From: Eriocheir sinensis
Lineage: Eukaryota > Arthropoda > Malacostraca > Decapoda > Varunidae
Assembly: GCF_024679095.1 (NCBI RefSeq)
Contig: NW_026111184.1
Coordinates: forward strand, 434,001-498,000
Direction of reading: 5' to 3'
Length of the DNA stretch: 64,000 nt
How positions within the stretch are numbered: the stretch's first letter is position 1; each line of letters starts with the position of its first letter. Positions 45,906-63,092 of the stretch are shown piece after piece. Made by a program: the position numbers and the translations under genes. Below the pieces are notes generated by a model. That model was not told the DNA's origin and ran no database searches. It worked only from the letters and a program-made list of their open reading frames with translations.

Positions 45906-48305
45906 ATTATATATATTTTTATTGATATTTGCGTTATTTATGTGTATTTTGTATATGTTTTCTCATAGAAATTTACATTATTTTATTGGTATTTTGTCTA
46001 TTTATTTTGATACGAATTACATGATTATTTGTGTATTTTTTACATTTTTTTATACGTATTTACATTATTTAATGTGTATTTTGTTTATATATTTTTATAC
46101 AAATTTAGGTTATTATATATGTATTTGTATAGGTATTTTGATACAAATTTACATTATTTTATGTATTTTGTATATATATTTCAATTCAAATTTAGCTTAT
46201 TTTGTGTATTTTGTATATCTATTTATTTTAATACAAAATCAAATATTTTATGTTTTTTCTTATTTATATTTTTATAAAAAATGCGTTATTTTATGGGTAT
46301 TTTGCATCTTAATTTTCATACATATTTACATTATTTTATTAATATTTTCTGTATTTATTTTGATACGATTTTACATTATTTTATTTGTGTTTTGTATATA
46401 TTTTTTTATACATATTTACATTATTTAATGTTTTTTTGTATATATATTTGATACAAATTTACGTTATTTTAAGTCTATATGTTTATATATTTTCATTCAA
46501 ATTTACATTATTTTATGTGTATTTTGTATATGTATTTCAATACAAATTTAACTATTTTATATGTTATTTGTATATTTATTTTCATACAAGTTTAAATTAT
46601 TTTTGTGTATTTTTGTATATAGTTTTATACAAATTTAGGTTATTTTATGTGTATTTTGTATATCTATTTTCATACAAATACACAGTCTTTTCATGATATT
46701 TTATTTATTTATTTTAACACGAATTAACATTATTTAATGTGTTTTTTGTATATATATTTTTATACGTATTTACATTATTTCAAGTGTATTTTGTATATAT
46801 ATTTCTATAGAAATCTGCGTTATTTTATGCGTATTCGTATATATATTTTGAAACAAATTTACATTATTTTATGTGTATTTTGCATATTTTTTCAATACAA
46901 ATTTACCTTATTGTATGTGCATTTTGTATATTAATTTTAATACAAATCTGATTAATCTATGTGTATTTTTGTATATGTATTTTTATAAAAACATCCTTTA
47001 TTTTATGGGTATTTTGCATCTTTATTTTCATACAAATTTACATTATTTTATTGATATTCTGTGTATTTATTTTGATATGATTTTACATTATTCTATGTGT
47101 ATTTTGTATATATATTTTATATAAAATGTATTTGTTTTCATTTCATACAAATCTACATTATTTTATGTGTTTTTTGTACATGTATTTAAATACAAATTTA
47201 ACTAGTTATATGTGTATTTTGTATATCTATTTTGTATGCATATTTTCATAGAAATTTACTCTATTTTATGAGTATTCGTATATATATTTCAATACAAATT
47301 TACTTTATTGTACGTGCATTTTGTATATTTATTTTAATACAAACTTAACTATTTTATATGTATATATTTTTATGCAAATATGCGTTATTATATGGATATT
47401 TTGCATCTTTATTTTCATACAAATTTACATTATTTTATTGATATTCTCTTTATTTATTTTGATACGATTTAACATTATTCTATGTGTATTTTGTATATTT
47501 TTTTTATACATATTTACATTATTTAATGTTCATTTTGTATATATATTTTATCCAAATTTACATTATTTTATGTGTATTTGTTTATATATTTTCATACAAA
47601 TTTACATTATTTGATGTGTTTTTGTATATATATTTTCTACGTATTTAAATTATTTTATGTGTATTTTGTATATACATTTTCATAAAAATTACGTTATTTT
47701 ATTGTGTGTATAAGTATATATTTTGATACAAATTTTATACAAATTCATGTTATTTATTGTGTATTTGTATATATATTTTCATACAAATTTATATTATTTT
47801 ATGTGTATTTTTTCATATATTTCATTACAAATTTACCTTATTTTATGTTTATTTTGTATATTTATTTCATTCAATTTTAAATTATTTTATGTGTATACTT
47901 GTATTTGTATTTAGGTTTTTTTATGTGTATTTTGTATATATATTTTCATCCAAAACTACATTATTTTATTGATATTTTCTTAATTTAATTCGATACGAAT
48001 TTAGATTATTTTATAGGTATTTTGTATACATATTTTTATACTCATTTACATTATCTAAAGTGTGTTTTGTATATATATCTTTATGCAAATTTATTTTATG
48101 TTCATTTTTGTACATATATTTTTATAGAAATTTGCTTTATTTTATGTATATAGTTTTATATAGATTTACGTTATTTTATGTGGATTTTGTATATTTATAT
48201 TTATACAAATACACATTCTTTTATTGGTATATTGTTTATTTACATTTATACGAATTTACATTATTTTATGTGTATTTTGTATACATTTTTTTTATACGCA
48301 TTTAC
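45290..48305. repeat. Direct duplication E, copy 2
   Basis: Matches about 16480-19490 (offset about 28.8 kb). The transposon at 48310 sits at its right edge and is absent from the 19.5-kb copy. Confidence 0.83.
45906..48305 (+). repeat. Satellite block 28a (plus), left of the transposon
   Basis: Direct copy of about 17104-19490 (offset about 28.8 kb). It is interrupted at 48306-48309 by the TTAA-flanked element. Confidence 0.86.
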
Positions 48306-48309
48306 TTAA
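48306..48309. repeat. TTAA target-site duplication, left
   Basis: TTAA directly before CCCTAGAAC. It matches the TTAA inside the satellite sequence ATTTACTTAATTTTATG at 11146, 36020 and 52764. TTAA duplication is characteristic of the piggyBac superfamily. Confidence 0.93.
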
Positions 48310-48325
48310 CCCTAGAACACTAACC
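48310..48325 (+). repeat. Left terminal inverted repeat
   Basis: CCCTAGAACACTAACC. It pairs with 48848-48863 with one mismatch (A versus G at base 10). Unlike the right end, it is separated by 22 bases from the first 24-bp hairpin motif, so the ends are asymmetric. Confidence 0.92.
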
Positions 48326-48347
48326 TTAGAAAAAGTCACACCACTAC

Positions 48348-48371
48348 TAACCATGGGTACATCATACCCGA
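48348..48371 (+). repeat. Subterminal hairpin motif, copy 1
   Basis: TAACCATGGGTA, five variable bases, then TACCCGA. GGGTA and TACCC can pair around the variable centre. It is a plausible transposase-binding or hairpin sequence, by analogy with subterminal repeats in the superfamily; no function is shown here. Confidence 0.85.
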
Positions 48372-48660
48372 TTTTGAAAAAAAAAAAAAAAAAATTAAAT
48401 GTAAAGTTTTAATGGAATAAAGTTACATGAAGGGACTTCAGACTTTGTATCTTGACTTAACATTAAGAAGAACTGAAAAACGTATTGTTTTGGTATGAAA
48501 ATCAGGTACTGAAAAATGTTACTAAAAATAGGAAAAATTATCATCCGATGGCTTCCAAACTTCTTGTATGGCCTCCCAGGTCCTGTGATCCACTGCACAG
48601 GTGATCACTAAAAAAGTACGTAAACAATATCCTAGGGACATGTACAACACCCTGTATCAC

Positions 48661-48684
48661 CAACCATGGGTATGCCGCACCCGA
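48661..48684 (+). repeat. Internal hairpin motif, copy 2
   Basis: CAACCATGGGTA, then TGCCG, then CACCCGA. Same orientation as copy 1. The stem is imperfect because TACCC has become CACCC. It lies well away from either end, which is unusual for a purely subterminal motif. Confidence 0.82.
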
Positions 48685-48812
48685 ATGTAGGCCTACAACA
48701 AAGGTGAGCAGAGAGAGCGAGACAACGTGACCTTCCCCTACACTGTCAAGCGGGCACATGAAGCTACTGAGGAGGTGGGTACCCTCAGAGCACCGGAACC
48801 ATACACAATGGC

Positions 48813-48824
48813 AATGACGTCATT
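48813..48824. other. Perfect 12-bp palindrome with a TGACGTCA core
   Basis: AATGACGTCATT reads the same on both strands and contains the consensus binding octamer of CREB/ATF bZIP factors. A single occurrence may be chance. Any role in expression or transposition is conjecture. Confidence 0.5.
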
Positions 48825-48828
48825 CGCT

Positions 48829-48852
48829 TCGGGTACCTCATACCCATGGTTA
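48829..48852 (-). repeat. Subterminal hairpin motif, copy 3 (reversed)
   Basis: Reverse complement reads TAACCATGGGTA, TGAGG, TACCCGA. Here the motif overlaps the inner bases of the terminal repeat, so the right end is one continuous terminal-plus-hairpin module. Confidence 0.85.
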
Positions 48853-48863
48853 GCGTTCTAGGG
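48848..48863 (-). repeat. Right terminal inverted repeat
   Basis: Reverse complement CCCTAGAACGCTAACC, one mismatch from the left end, abutting TTAA. Confidence 0.92.
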
Positions 48864-48867
48864 TTAA
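48864..48867. repeat. TTAA target-site duplication, right
   Basis: TTAA followed by TATTAGGTGTATTTTG. The uninterrupted paralogues read TTAATTTTATGTGTATTTTG, so the flank resumes exactly in register with two substitutions. Confidence 0.92.
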
Positions 48868-50645
48868 TATTAGGTGTATTTTGTATATGTATTTTTATAG
48901 AAATCTACGTTATTTTATGTGTATTCGTAAACATATTTTGAAACAAATTTACATTATTTTATATGTATTTTGCATATCTATTTCAATACAAATTTACCTT
49001 ATTGTATGTGCATTTTATATGTTTATTTTTTAATACAAGTTCAAATATTTTATGTGTATTTTGGTATCAATATTTTTATAAAAAATGCGTTATTTTATAG
49101 GTATTTTGCATCTTAATTTTCATACAAATTTACATTATTTTATTAATATTCTGTGTATATATTTTGATACGATTTTACATTATTCTATTTGTGTTTTGTA
49201 TATATATTTTTTATACATATTTACATTATTTAATGTGTATTTTGATTATATATTTCATACAAAGTTACGTTATTATATGGGTATTTGTTTATATATTTTC
49301 TTTCAAATTTACATTATTTTATATGTATTTTGTATATGTATTTCAATACAAATTAACCTAATTTTATGTGTATTTTGTATATTTCTTTTCATACAAATTT
49401 AAATTATTTTTGTGTATTTTTGTATATAGTTTTATACAAATTTAGGTTATTTTATGTACGGATTTACATTATTTAATGTGTGTTTTGTATATATATTTTT
49501 ATCCAAAGTTACTTTATTTTACGTTCATTTTTGGACATATATTTTTATGGAAATTAGCGTAATTTTATATATATTTGTATATGTTTTCTCATACAAATTT
49601 ACATTATTTTATTGATATTTTGTTTATTTAGTTTGATACGAATTACATGATTATATGTGTATTTTGTACATATTTTTTATACGTATTTACATTACTTAAT
49701 GTTTATTTTTTTTTATATATTTTTAAACAAATTTACGTTATTATATGTATTTTTATAAATATTTTGATACAAATTTACATTATTTTTTGTATTTTCTATA
49801 TACATTTCAATTCAAATTTAGCTTATTTTATCTGTATCTTGTATATCTATTTTCATACGAATTTAATAACTTCTGTGTATTTTTGTATATAGTTTTATAC
49901 AAATTTACGTTATTTTATGTGTATTTTGTATATTTATATTTATACAAATACACATTCTTTTATTGGTATTTTGTTTATTTATTTTGATGCGAATTTACAT
50001 TATTTTATGTGTATTTTGTATACATTTTCTTATACGTATTTACTTCATTTTATGTGTATTTTGTATATATATTTTTGTACAAATCTACGTTATTTTATGT
50101 GTGTTCGTATATATATTTTGAAACAAATTTACATTGTTTTATATGTATTTTGCATATCTATTTCAATACAGATTTACCTTATTGTATGTGTATTTTGTAT
50201 ATTCATTTTAATACAAATACACATTCTTTTATTGATATTTTAATTATTTATTTTGACACGAATTTACATTATTTAATGTGTATTTTGTATATATATTTTT
50301 ATACTTATTTACAACATTTCATGTGTATTTTGTATATATATTTCTATAGAAATCTACGTTATTTTATGTGTATTCGTATATATATTTTGAAACAAATCTA
50401 CATTATTTTATGTGTATTTTGTATATATATTTCATTATAAATTTGCCTTATTTTAAGTTTATTTTTATATCTATTTTCATTCAAATTCAAATCATTTTAT
50501 GTGTATAATTATTTATATTTCCGTTATTTTATGTGTATTTTCTATATATATTTTCATTCAAAATTACATTATTTTATCGGTATTTTGTTCATTTATTTCG
50601 ATACGAATTTAGATTATTTCATGTGTATTTTCTATACATATACAT
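48868..50645 (+). repeat. Satellite block 28b (plus), right of the transposon
   Basis: Continues the monomer in which the element landed, then follows the order at 36040-36790 (shared TTTTTGGACATATATTTTTA variant at about 49527) and that of blocks 6 and 14. A jump near 50212 joins ATTTTAATACAAAT to an anchor monomer. It ends at a switch whose plus side differs from the other copies of that junction. Confidence 0.85.
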
Positions 50646-51574
50646 ATAGAGTAAATTTCTATGAAAATATATATTAAAAATACATATAAAATTATGTAAA
50701 TAAGTATAAAAATATATATATCAAATACACCTAAAAAATGAAAATTCGTATCAAAATAAATAAATAAAATTCCGATAAAAGAACGTAAATTCGAATTAAA
50801 ATAAATAAACAAAATACCAATAAAAGAATGTGTATTTGGATAAATATAAATATACAAAATACACATACAAAATAAACATAAAATAAGGTAGATTTGTAAT
50901 AAAATATATGTACAAAATACACATAAAATAATGTAAATTTATATGAAAATATATATACAAATACACATAAATAATTTGTATAAAAATATATATTCAAAAT
51001 AAATATTTAATAATGGAAAAGCGTATAAAAAATATATATACAAAATACATATAAAATAATGTAAATTCGTATCAATATAAATCAACAAAACACCAATAAA
51101 ATAATATATATTTGAATGAAAATAAATTTACAAAATACACATAACATAACTAAATTTGTATTAAAATATATACAAAATACATAGAAATAATTTGAGTTTG
51201 TATGAAAATAGATATACAAAATACACATAAAACTAGAAAATTTCTTTTGAAATGCATATACAAAATACCCATAAATATTGTAAATTTGTGTCAAAATATA
51301 TAAACAAATACACATAAAATAACGTAAATTGTATGAAAATATATACAAAATACACATAGAATAATGTCAATTCAATCAAAATGAATGAGCAGAATATCAA
51401 TAAAATAATGTAAATTTGTATGAAAATAAAGATGCAAAATACCCAAAATAAAGCATATGTTTATAAAATACAGATACAAAAATACACATCGAATAATTAA
51501 ATTTGTATTAAAATTAATATAAAAATGCGTATATAATAAGGTAAATTTGTATTGAAAAAATATGCAACATACAC
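50646..51574 (-). repeat. Satellite block 29 (minus)
   Basis: From about 50785 it is a direct copy of 9145-9952. Between 51140 and 51480 many A or T runs are one base shorter than in that copy (for example CAAAAT for CAAAAAT, AAATTG for AAATTTG), which could be sequencing error. Confidence 0.84.
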
Positions 51575-53500
51575 GTTTACTCATACAAATTTATATCATT
51601 TTATTGGTATTTTGTTTATTTATTTTGATACGAATTACATGATTATATGTATTTTGTACATATTTTTTATACGTATTTATATTATTTAATGTGTATTTTG
51701 TTTATATATTTTCATACAAATTTACGTTATTATATGTGTATTTGTATAAATATTTTGATACAAATTTACTTTATTTCATGTATTTTGTATATATATTTCA
51801 ATTCAAATTTAGCTTTTTTCGTGTGTATTTTGTATATATTTTCATACAAATTTAATTACTTCTGTGTATTTTTGTATATAGTTTTATATAAATTTACGTT
51901 ATTTTATGTGTATTTTGTATATTTATATTCAAACAAATACACATTCTTTTATTGGTATTTTGTTTATTTATTTTGATACGAATTTACATTATTTTATGAT
52001 ATATATTTTATCCAAATTTAGATTATTTTATGTGTATTTGTTTATATATTTTCATACATATTTACATTATTTTATGTGTTTTTTGTATATATATTTTTCT
52101 ACGTATTTAAATTATTTTATGTGTATTTTGTATATACATTTTCATAAAAAATTACGTTATTTTATTGTGTATAAGTATATATTTTGATACAAATTTTATA
52201 CAAATTCATGTTATTTAATGTGTATTTGTATATATATTTTCATACAAATTTATATTATTTTATGTGTATTTTTTCATATATTTCATTACAAATTTACCTT
52301 ATTTTATGTTTATTTTGTATATTTATTTCAATCAATTTTAAATTATTTTATGTGTATATTTGTATTTGTATTTAGGTTATTTTATGTGTATTTTGTATAT
52401 ATATTTTCATTCAAAATTACATTATTTTATTGGTATTTCTTAATTTAATTCGATACGAATTTAGATTATTTCATAGTTATTTTGTATACATATTTTAATA
52501 CTCATTTTCATTATCTAATGTGTGTTTTGTATATATATTTTTATGCAAATTTATTTAATGTTCATTTTTGTACATATATTTTTATAGAAATTTGCGTTAT
52601 TTTATGAATATAGTTTTATATAAATTTACGTTATTTTTGTGCATTTTGTATATTTATATTTATACAAATACACATTATTTTATTGGTAAATTGTTTATTT
52701 ACATTTATACGAATTTACATTATTTTATGTGTATTTTGTATACATTTTTTTATACGTATTTACTTAATTTTATGTGTATTTTGTATATGTATTTTTATAG
52801 AAATCTACGTTTTTTTATGTGTATTCGTATATATATTTTGAAACAAACTTACATTATTTTATATGTATTTTGCATATCTATTTCAATACAAATTTACCTT
52901 ATTGTATGTGCATTTTGTATATTTATTTTAATACAAGTTCAAATATTTTATGTGTATTTTGGTATCAATAATTTTATAAAAAATTTTATAGGTATTTTGC
53001 ATCTTAATTTTCATTTTATATGTACTTTGTATATTTATTTTAATACGCTTTTACATTATTTAATATTTATTTTGAATATATATTTTTATACAGATTCATG
53101 GTATTTTATGTGTATTTGTATATATATTTTCATATAAATTTACATTATTTTATGTGTATTTTGTACATATATTTTATTACAAATCTACCTTATTTTATGT
53201 TTATTTTGTATGTGTATTTAGTATATTTATATTTATCCAAATACACATTCTTTTATTGGTATTTTGTTTATTTATTTTAATTCGAATTTACATTATTTTA
53301 TGTGTATTTTGTATACATTTTTTATACGTATTTACTTAGTTTTATGTGTATTTTGTATATATATTTTTATAGAAATCTACGTTTTTTTATTTGTATTCGT
53401 ATATATATTTTGAAACAAATTTACATTGTTTTATATGTATTTTTGCATATCTCTTTCAATACAAATTTACCTTATTGTATGTGCATTTTGTATATTTATT
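50785..53500. repeat. Direct duplication D, copy 2
   Basis: Partner of 9145-11900. Its right end overlaps the start of the 6.72-kb repeat, so it was in place before that repeat formed. Confidence 0.83.
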
Positions 53501-53551
53501 TCAATGCAAATTTATAAATTTTATGTGTATTTTTGTATATATATTTTTATA
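51575..53551 (+). repeat. Satellite block 30 (plus)
   Basis: Direct copy of about 9953-11900, including the private same-strand jumps at about 51990 and 53010. Contains an uninterrupted TTAA target at 52764-52767. From about 53055 it begins the 6.72-kb repeat. Confidence 0.86.
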
Positions 53552-53764
53552 AGATTACGAAAATTTGAATAAAAATATATACAAAAAAACAAAAAAATAA
53601 ATTTCAATTTGTATGAAAATAGATATACAAAATACAACTATAATTAGTTAAATTTGTATTTTATTACATGTACAAAATACACATAAAACAATGTAAATTT
53701 GTATGAAATGAAAACAAATTCACATAAAATAACGTACATTTGTATAAAATAGATATACAAAATA
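53552..53764 (-). repeat. Satellite block 31 (minus)
   Basis: About 213 bp, five monomers. It is entered through ATAAGATTACGAAAATTTG, the reverse complement of the junction at 1470 and 8886. An exact counterpart lies at 60271-60482. Confidence 0.84.
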
Positions 53765-55882
<2,118 letters not shown>

Positions 55883-56377
55883 TAACAAAAATAAATACAG
55901 AATACACAAAAATAGATATGCAAAATACATATAAACAATGTAAATTTGTTTCAAAATATATATACGAATACACATGAAATAAGGTAGATTTCTATAAAAA
56001 TATACACATAAAATTAAGTAAATACGTATAAAAAATGTATACAAAATACACATAAAATAATGTAAATTAATATCAAAATAAATAAACAAAATACCAATAA
56101 AAGAATGTGTATTTGTATAAATATATATATACAAAATACACATTAAATAATATAAATTTGTTGAAAACTATACAAAATACACATGAAATGATGTAAATAC
56201 GTATAAAAATATATATACAAAATACACATTAAACAATGTAAATTCGCGTCCAAATAAATAAACAAAATATCAATAAAAGAATGTGTATTTGTATGAAAAT
56301 AGATAAACAAAATACACATAAAATAACCTAAATTTGTATCAAACTATATACAAAAATACACAAAAATATTTTAAATT
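55883..56377 (-). repeat. Satellite block 33 (minus)
   Basis: Entered through TATGTATAACAAAAATAAA. Includes a shortened monomer (ACTATACAAAATACACATG) at about 56167. Counterpart at 62602-63092. Confidence 0.84.
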
Positions 56378-56816
56378 TAAATTTACCTTATTGTATTTGC
56401 ATTTTGTATATTTATTTTAATACAAATTCAAATATTTTATGTGTATTTTGGTATATATAATTTAAAAAAAAATGCGTTATTTTATAGGTATTTTGCATCT
56501 TAGTTTTCATACAAATGTACATTATTTTATTAATATTCTGTGTATATATTTTGATACGATTTTATATTATACTATTTGTGTTTTGTATATATTTTTTTAT
56601 ACATATTTTCATTATTTAATGTGTATTTTTTATATATATTTTATACAAATTAACGTTATTTTAAGTGTATTTGTTTATATAATTTCATTCAAATTTACAT
56701 TATTTTAAGTGTATTTTGCATATGTATTTCAATACAAATTTACCTAATTTTATGTGTATTTTGTATATTTATTTTCATACAAATTTAAATTATTTTTGTG
56801 TTTTTTTGTATATACA
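56378..56816 (+). repeat. Satellite block 34 (plus)
   Basis: Entered through TTTTAAATTTAAATTTACC. It is the reverse complement of 44103-44535 and 33931-34360, and parallels 28030-28466. It ends at the CATATAGAGTAAATTTC switch. Confidence 0.85.
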
Positions 56817-58977
56817 TATAGAGTAAATTTCTATGAAAATATATATTCAAAATATATATAAAATTATGTAAATAAGTATAAAAATATATATATATATCAA
56901 ATACACCTAAAAAAATTAAAATTCGTATCAAAATAAATAAACAAAATTCCGATAAAAGAACATATATTTGTAGGAAAATAAATATACAAAATACACATAA
57001 AATTACGAAAATTTGAATAAAAATATATACAAAAAAACAAAAAAATAAATTTCAATTTGTATGAAAATAGATATACAAAATACACATATAATTAGTTAAA
57101 TTTGTATTTAAATACATGTACAAAATACACATAAAATAATGTAAATTTGTATGAAATGAAAACAAATTCACATAAAATAACGTACATTTGTATAAAATAG
57201 ATATACAAAATATACAAAGAATAATGTAAAATCGTATCAAAATAAATACACAGAATATCAATAAAATAATGTAATTTTGTATGAAAATAAAGATGCAAAA
57301 TACCCATAAAATAAACATAATTTTTAAAAAAATACATATACAAGAATACACATAGAATAATTAAATTTGTATTAAAATTTATATAGAAAATGCACGTACA
57401 ATAAGGTAAATTTGTATTGAAAAAATATACAAAATGCACATAAAACAATGTATATTTATTTCAAAATATATATACGAATACACATAAAATAACGTATATT
57501 TCTATAGTAAAATATATACAAAATACACATGAAATGACGTAAATACGTATAAACATATATATACACAATACACATTAAATAATGTAAATTCGCATCAAAA
57601 TATATAAACAAAATATCAATAAAAGAATGTATATTTGTATGAAAATAGATATACAAAATACTCATAAAATATTGTAAATTTGTGTAAAACTCTTTTCAAA
57701 AAATAAACAAAAATAATATAAATTTGTATAAAAATATATATACAAAATACACATAAAACTAGTTAAATTTCTATTGAAATACATATACAAAATACACATA
57801 AAATAATGTAGATTTTAATGAAAATATATAAACAAATACACTTAAAATAATATGTATGAAATATATATAGAAAATACACATTAAATAATGTAAATATGTA
57901 TAAAAAAATATATACAAAACACAAATCGAATAATGTAAAATAGTATCAAAATAAATACACAGAATATTAATAAAATAATGTAAATTTGTATGAAAATAAA
58001 GATGCAAAATACCCATAAATTAACGCATTTTTTATGAAAATATATATACCAAAATACACATATAATATTTAAATTTGTATTAAAATAAATATACAAAATG
58101 CACATACAATAATGTAAATTTGTATTGAAATAGATATGCAAAATACACATAAAACAATGTAAATTTGTTTCAAAATATATATACGAATACAGATAAAATA
58201 ACGTAGATTTCTATAAAAATATATATACAAAATACACATAAAATCTAAAATCGTATCGAGTTAAATTAAGAAAATAACAATAAAATAATGTAATTTTGGA
58301 TGAAAATATATATATAAAACACACATAAAATAACCTAAATACAAATACAAATATACACATTAAATATTTTAAAATTTAATGAAATAAATATACAAAATAA
58401 ACATAAAATAAGGTAAATTTGTAATAAAATATATGTAAGAATACACATAAAATAATATAAATTTGTATGAAAATATATATACAAATACACATAAAATAAC
58501 ATGAATTTGTATAAAATGTTTCAAAATATATACGAATACACACAATAAAATAACGTAAATTTTTATGAAAATGTATATATAAAATACACATAAAATAGTT
58601 TAAATACGTAGAAAAATATATATACAAAATACACATAAAATAATGTAAATTGCATGAAAATTAAATACACAAAATTCCAATAAAAGAATGTATATTTGTA
58701 GGAAAATATATATAAAACAAATAAAATAACTATAATTTGTATAAAAATATATACAAAATACACAAAATGATTTAAATTTGTTTGAATAAATATACAAAAT
58801 ACACATAAAGTTAGGTAAATTTGTATAATACATATACAAAACTCACATGAAACAATCTAAATTTGTATGAAAATATATAAACAAATACATATAAAATCAC
58901 GTAAATTTGGATAAAATATATATATACAAAATATACATTAAATATTTTAAGTATGTATAAAAATATATTATATTATA
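56817..58977 (-). repeat. Satellite block 35 (minus)
   Basis: Positions 56817-58245 are the reverse complement of about 42685-44102. A jump at 58245 (AAAATCTAAAATCGTATCGA) leads into a copy of 45180-45905. From about 58640 it carries numerous small deletions relative to that copy. Confidence 0.85.
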
Positions 58978-60270
58978 TATATTTTATTGATATTGTTATT
59001 TATGTGTATTTTGTATATATAGAAATTTACATTATTTTATTAATTTTGTCTATTTATTTTGATACGAATTACATGATTATTATGTATTTTTACATTTTTA
59101 TACGTATTTACATTATTTAATGTGTATTTTGTTTATATATTTTATACAAATTTACGTTATTATATGTGTATTTGTATAGGTATTTTGATACAAATTTACA
59201 TTATTTTATGTATTTTGTATATGTATTTAATTCAAATTTACCTATTTATATACGTATTTTGTATATCTATTTATTTTAATACAAAATCAATTATTTTATG
59301 TTTTTTCGTATATATATTTTATAAACATATTCTATATTTTATGGGTATTTTGCATCTTTATTTTCATACAAATTTACATTATTTTATTGATATTCTGCTC
59401 ATTCATTTTGATAGGAATTGACATTATTCTATTTGTGTTTTGTATATATATTTTCATACATATTTACGTTATTTTATGTGTTTTTGTATATATATTTGAC
59501 ACAAATTTATTTACATTATTTAATGTATTTTGTATATACATTTAAAGAAATTTACGTTATTTTATGTGTATTTTTTATATATTTTCATACAAACTCAAAT
59601 TATTCTATGTGTATTTTGTATATATTTTAATACAAATTTCCTAATTATGTTATGTATTTTGTAAATTTATTTTCATTCAAATGTATTTTATTTTATTATT
59701 TGATGTGTGTTTTGTATATATATTTTTATGAAAATTTACTTTATTTTATGTGCATTTTTGTACATATATTTACATTATTTAATATTTATTTTGAATATAT
59801 ATTTTTATACAAATTCATGGTATTTTATGTGTATTTGTATATATATTTTCATATAAATTTACATTATTTTATGTGTATTTTGTACATATATTTTATTACA
59901 AATATACCTTATGTTATGTTTATTTTGTATGTGTATTTTGTATATTTATATTTATCCAAATACACATTCTCTTATTGGTATTTTGTTTATTTATTTTAAT
60001 TCGAATTTATATTATTTTATGTGTATTTTGTATACATTTTTTTATACGTATTTACTTAATTTTATGTGTATTTTGTATATATATATTTATAGAAATCTAC
60101 GTTTTTTATTTGTATTCGTATATATATTTTGAAACAAATTTACATTGTTTTATATGTATTTTTGCATATCTCTTTCAATACAAATTTACCTTATTGTATG
60201 TGCATTTTGTATATTTATTTCAATGCAAATTTAAAAATTTTATGTGTATTTTGGTATATATATTTTTATA
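58978..60270 (+). repeat. Satellite block 36 (plus)
   Basis: To about 59770 it is a degenerate counterpart of 45906-46150 and other modules, with many shortened monomers (29-42 bp). From about 59775 it becomes the second copy of the 6.72-kb repeat. Confidence 0.83.
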
Positions 60271-60482
60271 AGATTACGAAAATTTGAATAAAAATATATA
60301 CAAAAAAACAAAAAAATAAATTTCAATTTGTATGAAAATAGATATACAAAATACAACTATAATTAGTTAAATTTGTATTATATACATGTACAAAATACAC
60401 ATAAAATAATGTAAATTTGTATGAAATGAAAACAAATTCACATAAAATAACGTACATTTGAATAAAATAGATATACAAAATA
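60271..60482 (-). repeat. Satellite block 37 (minus)
   Basis: Counterpart of 53552-53764, with both boundaries at the same bases. This shows that the inversion predates the 6.72-kb duplication. Confidence 0.84.
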
Positions 60483-62601
<2,119 letters not shown>

Positions 62602-63092
62602 AACAAAAATAAATACAGAATACACAAAAATATATATGCAAAATACATAGAAACAATGTAAATTTGTTTCAAAATATATATATGAATACACATGAAATAA
62701 GGTAGATTTCTATAAAAATACACATAAAATTAAGTAAATACGTATAAAAAATGTATACAAAATACACATAAAATAATGTAAATTAGTATCAAAATAAATA
62801 AACAAAATACCAATAAAGAATGTGTATTTGTATAAATATATATACAAAATACACATTAAATAATATAAATTTGTTTAAAACTATACAAAATACACATGAA
62901 ATGATGTAAATACGTATAAAAATATATATATAAAATACACATTAAATAATGTAAATTCGCGTCAAAATAAATAAACAAAATATCAATAAAAGAATGTGTA
63001 TTTGTATGAAAATAGATATACAAAATACACATAAAATAACCTAAATTTGTATCAAACTATATACAAAAATACACAAAAATATTTTAAATTTA
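62602..63092 (-). repeat. Satellite block 39 (minus)
   Basis: Counterpart of 55883-56377, with the same two boundary sequences and the same shortened monomer. Confidence 0.84.

Larger units (their letters stand above)
48310..48863. mobile_element. Non-autonomous piggyBac-type element (554 bp)
   Basis: The only sequence unrelated to the satellite. It is flanked by TTAA on both sides, with 16-bp terminal inverted repeats (CCCTAGAACACTAACC left, CCCTAGAACGCTAACC right when reversed, one mismatch). The first eight bases, CCCTAGAA, match the ends of the classical piggyBac element. The left half is AT-rich with an A18 run at 48377-48394. The right half is GC-rich: 33 of 60 bases at 48661-48720. 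piggyBac transposases are usually close to 600 residues, so 554 bp cannot encode one, and no transposase remnant is recognised. It must rely on a transposase supplied in trans. Three copies of a 24-bp hairpin motif lie inside. The exact family is unknown to me. Confidence 0.9.

Noticed and set aside
48377..48394. A18 run as the poly(A) tail of a retroposon
   Set aside because: It is internal to an element with TTAA flanks and terminal inverted repeats, and no target duplication lies next to it.
48395..48598. 67-codon minus-strand frame in the element
   Set aside because: Low complexity, no recognised domain, and it overlaps the A18 run flank.
48541..48759. 72-codon minus-strand frame inside the piggyBac-type element
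   Set aside because: It is the only frame of normal composition, but it matches no transposase motif I know, spans a hairpin motif, and is short enough to occur by chance in a non-coding element.
48691..48860. 57-codon plus-strand open stretch in the GC-rich half of the element
   Set aside because: No early start codon, it runs into the terminal repeat, and this length is expected by chance among six frames.
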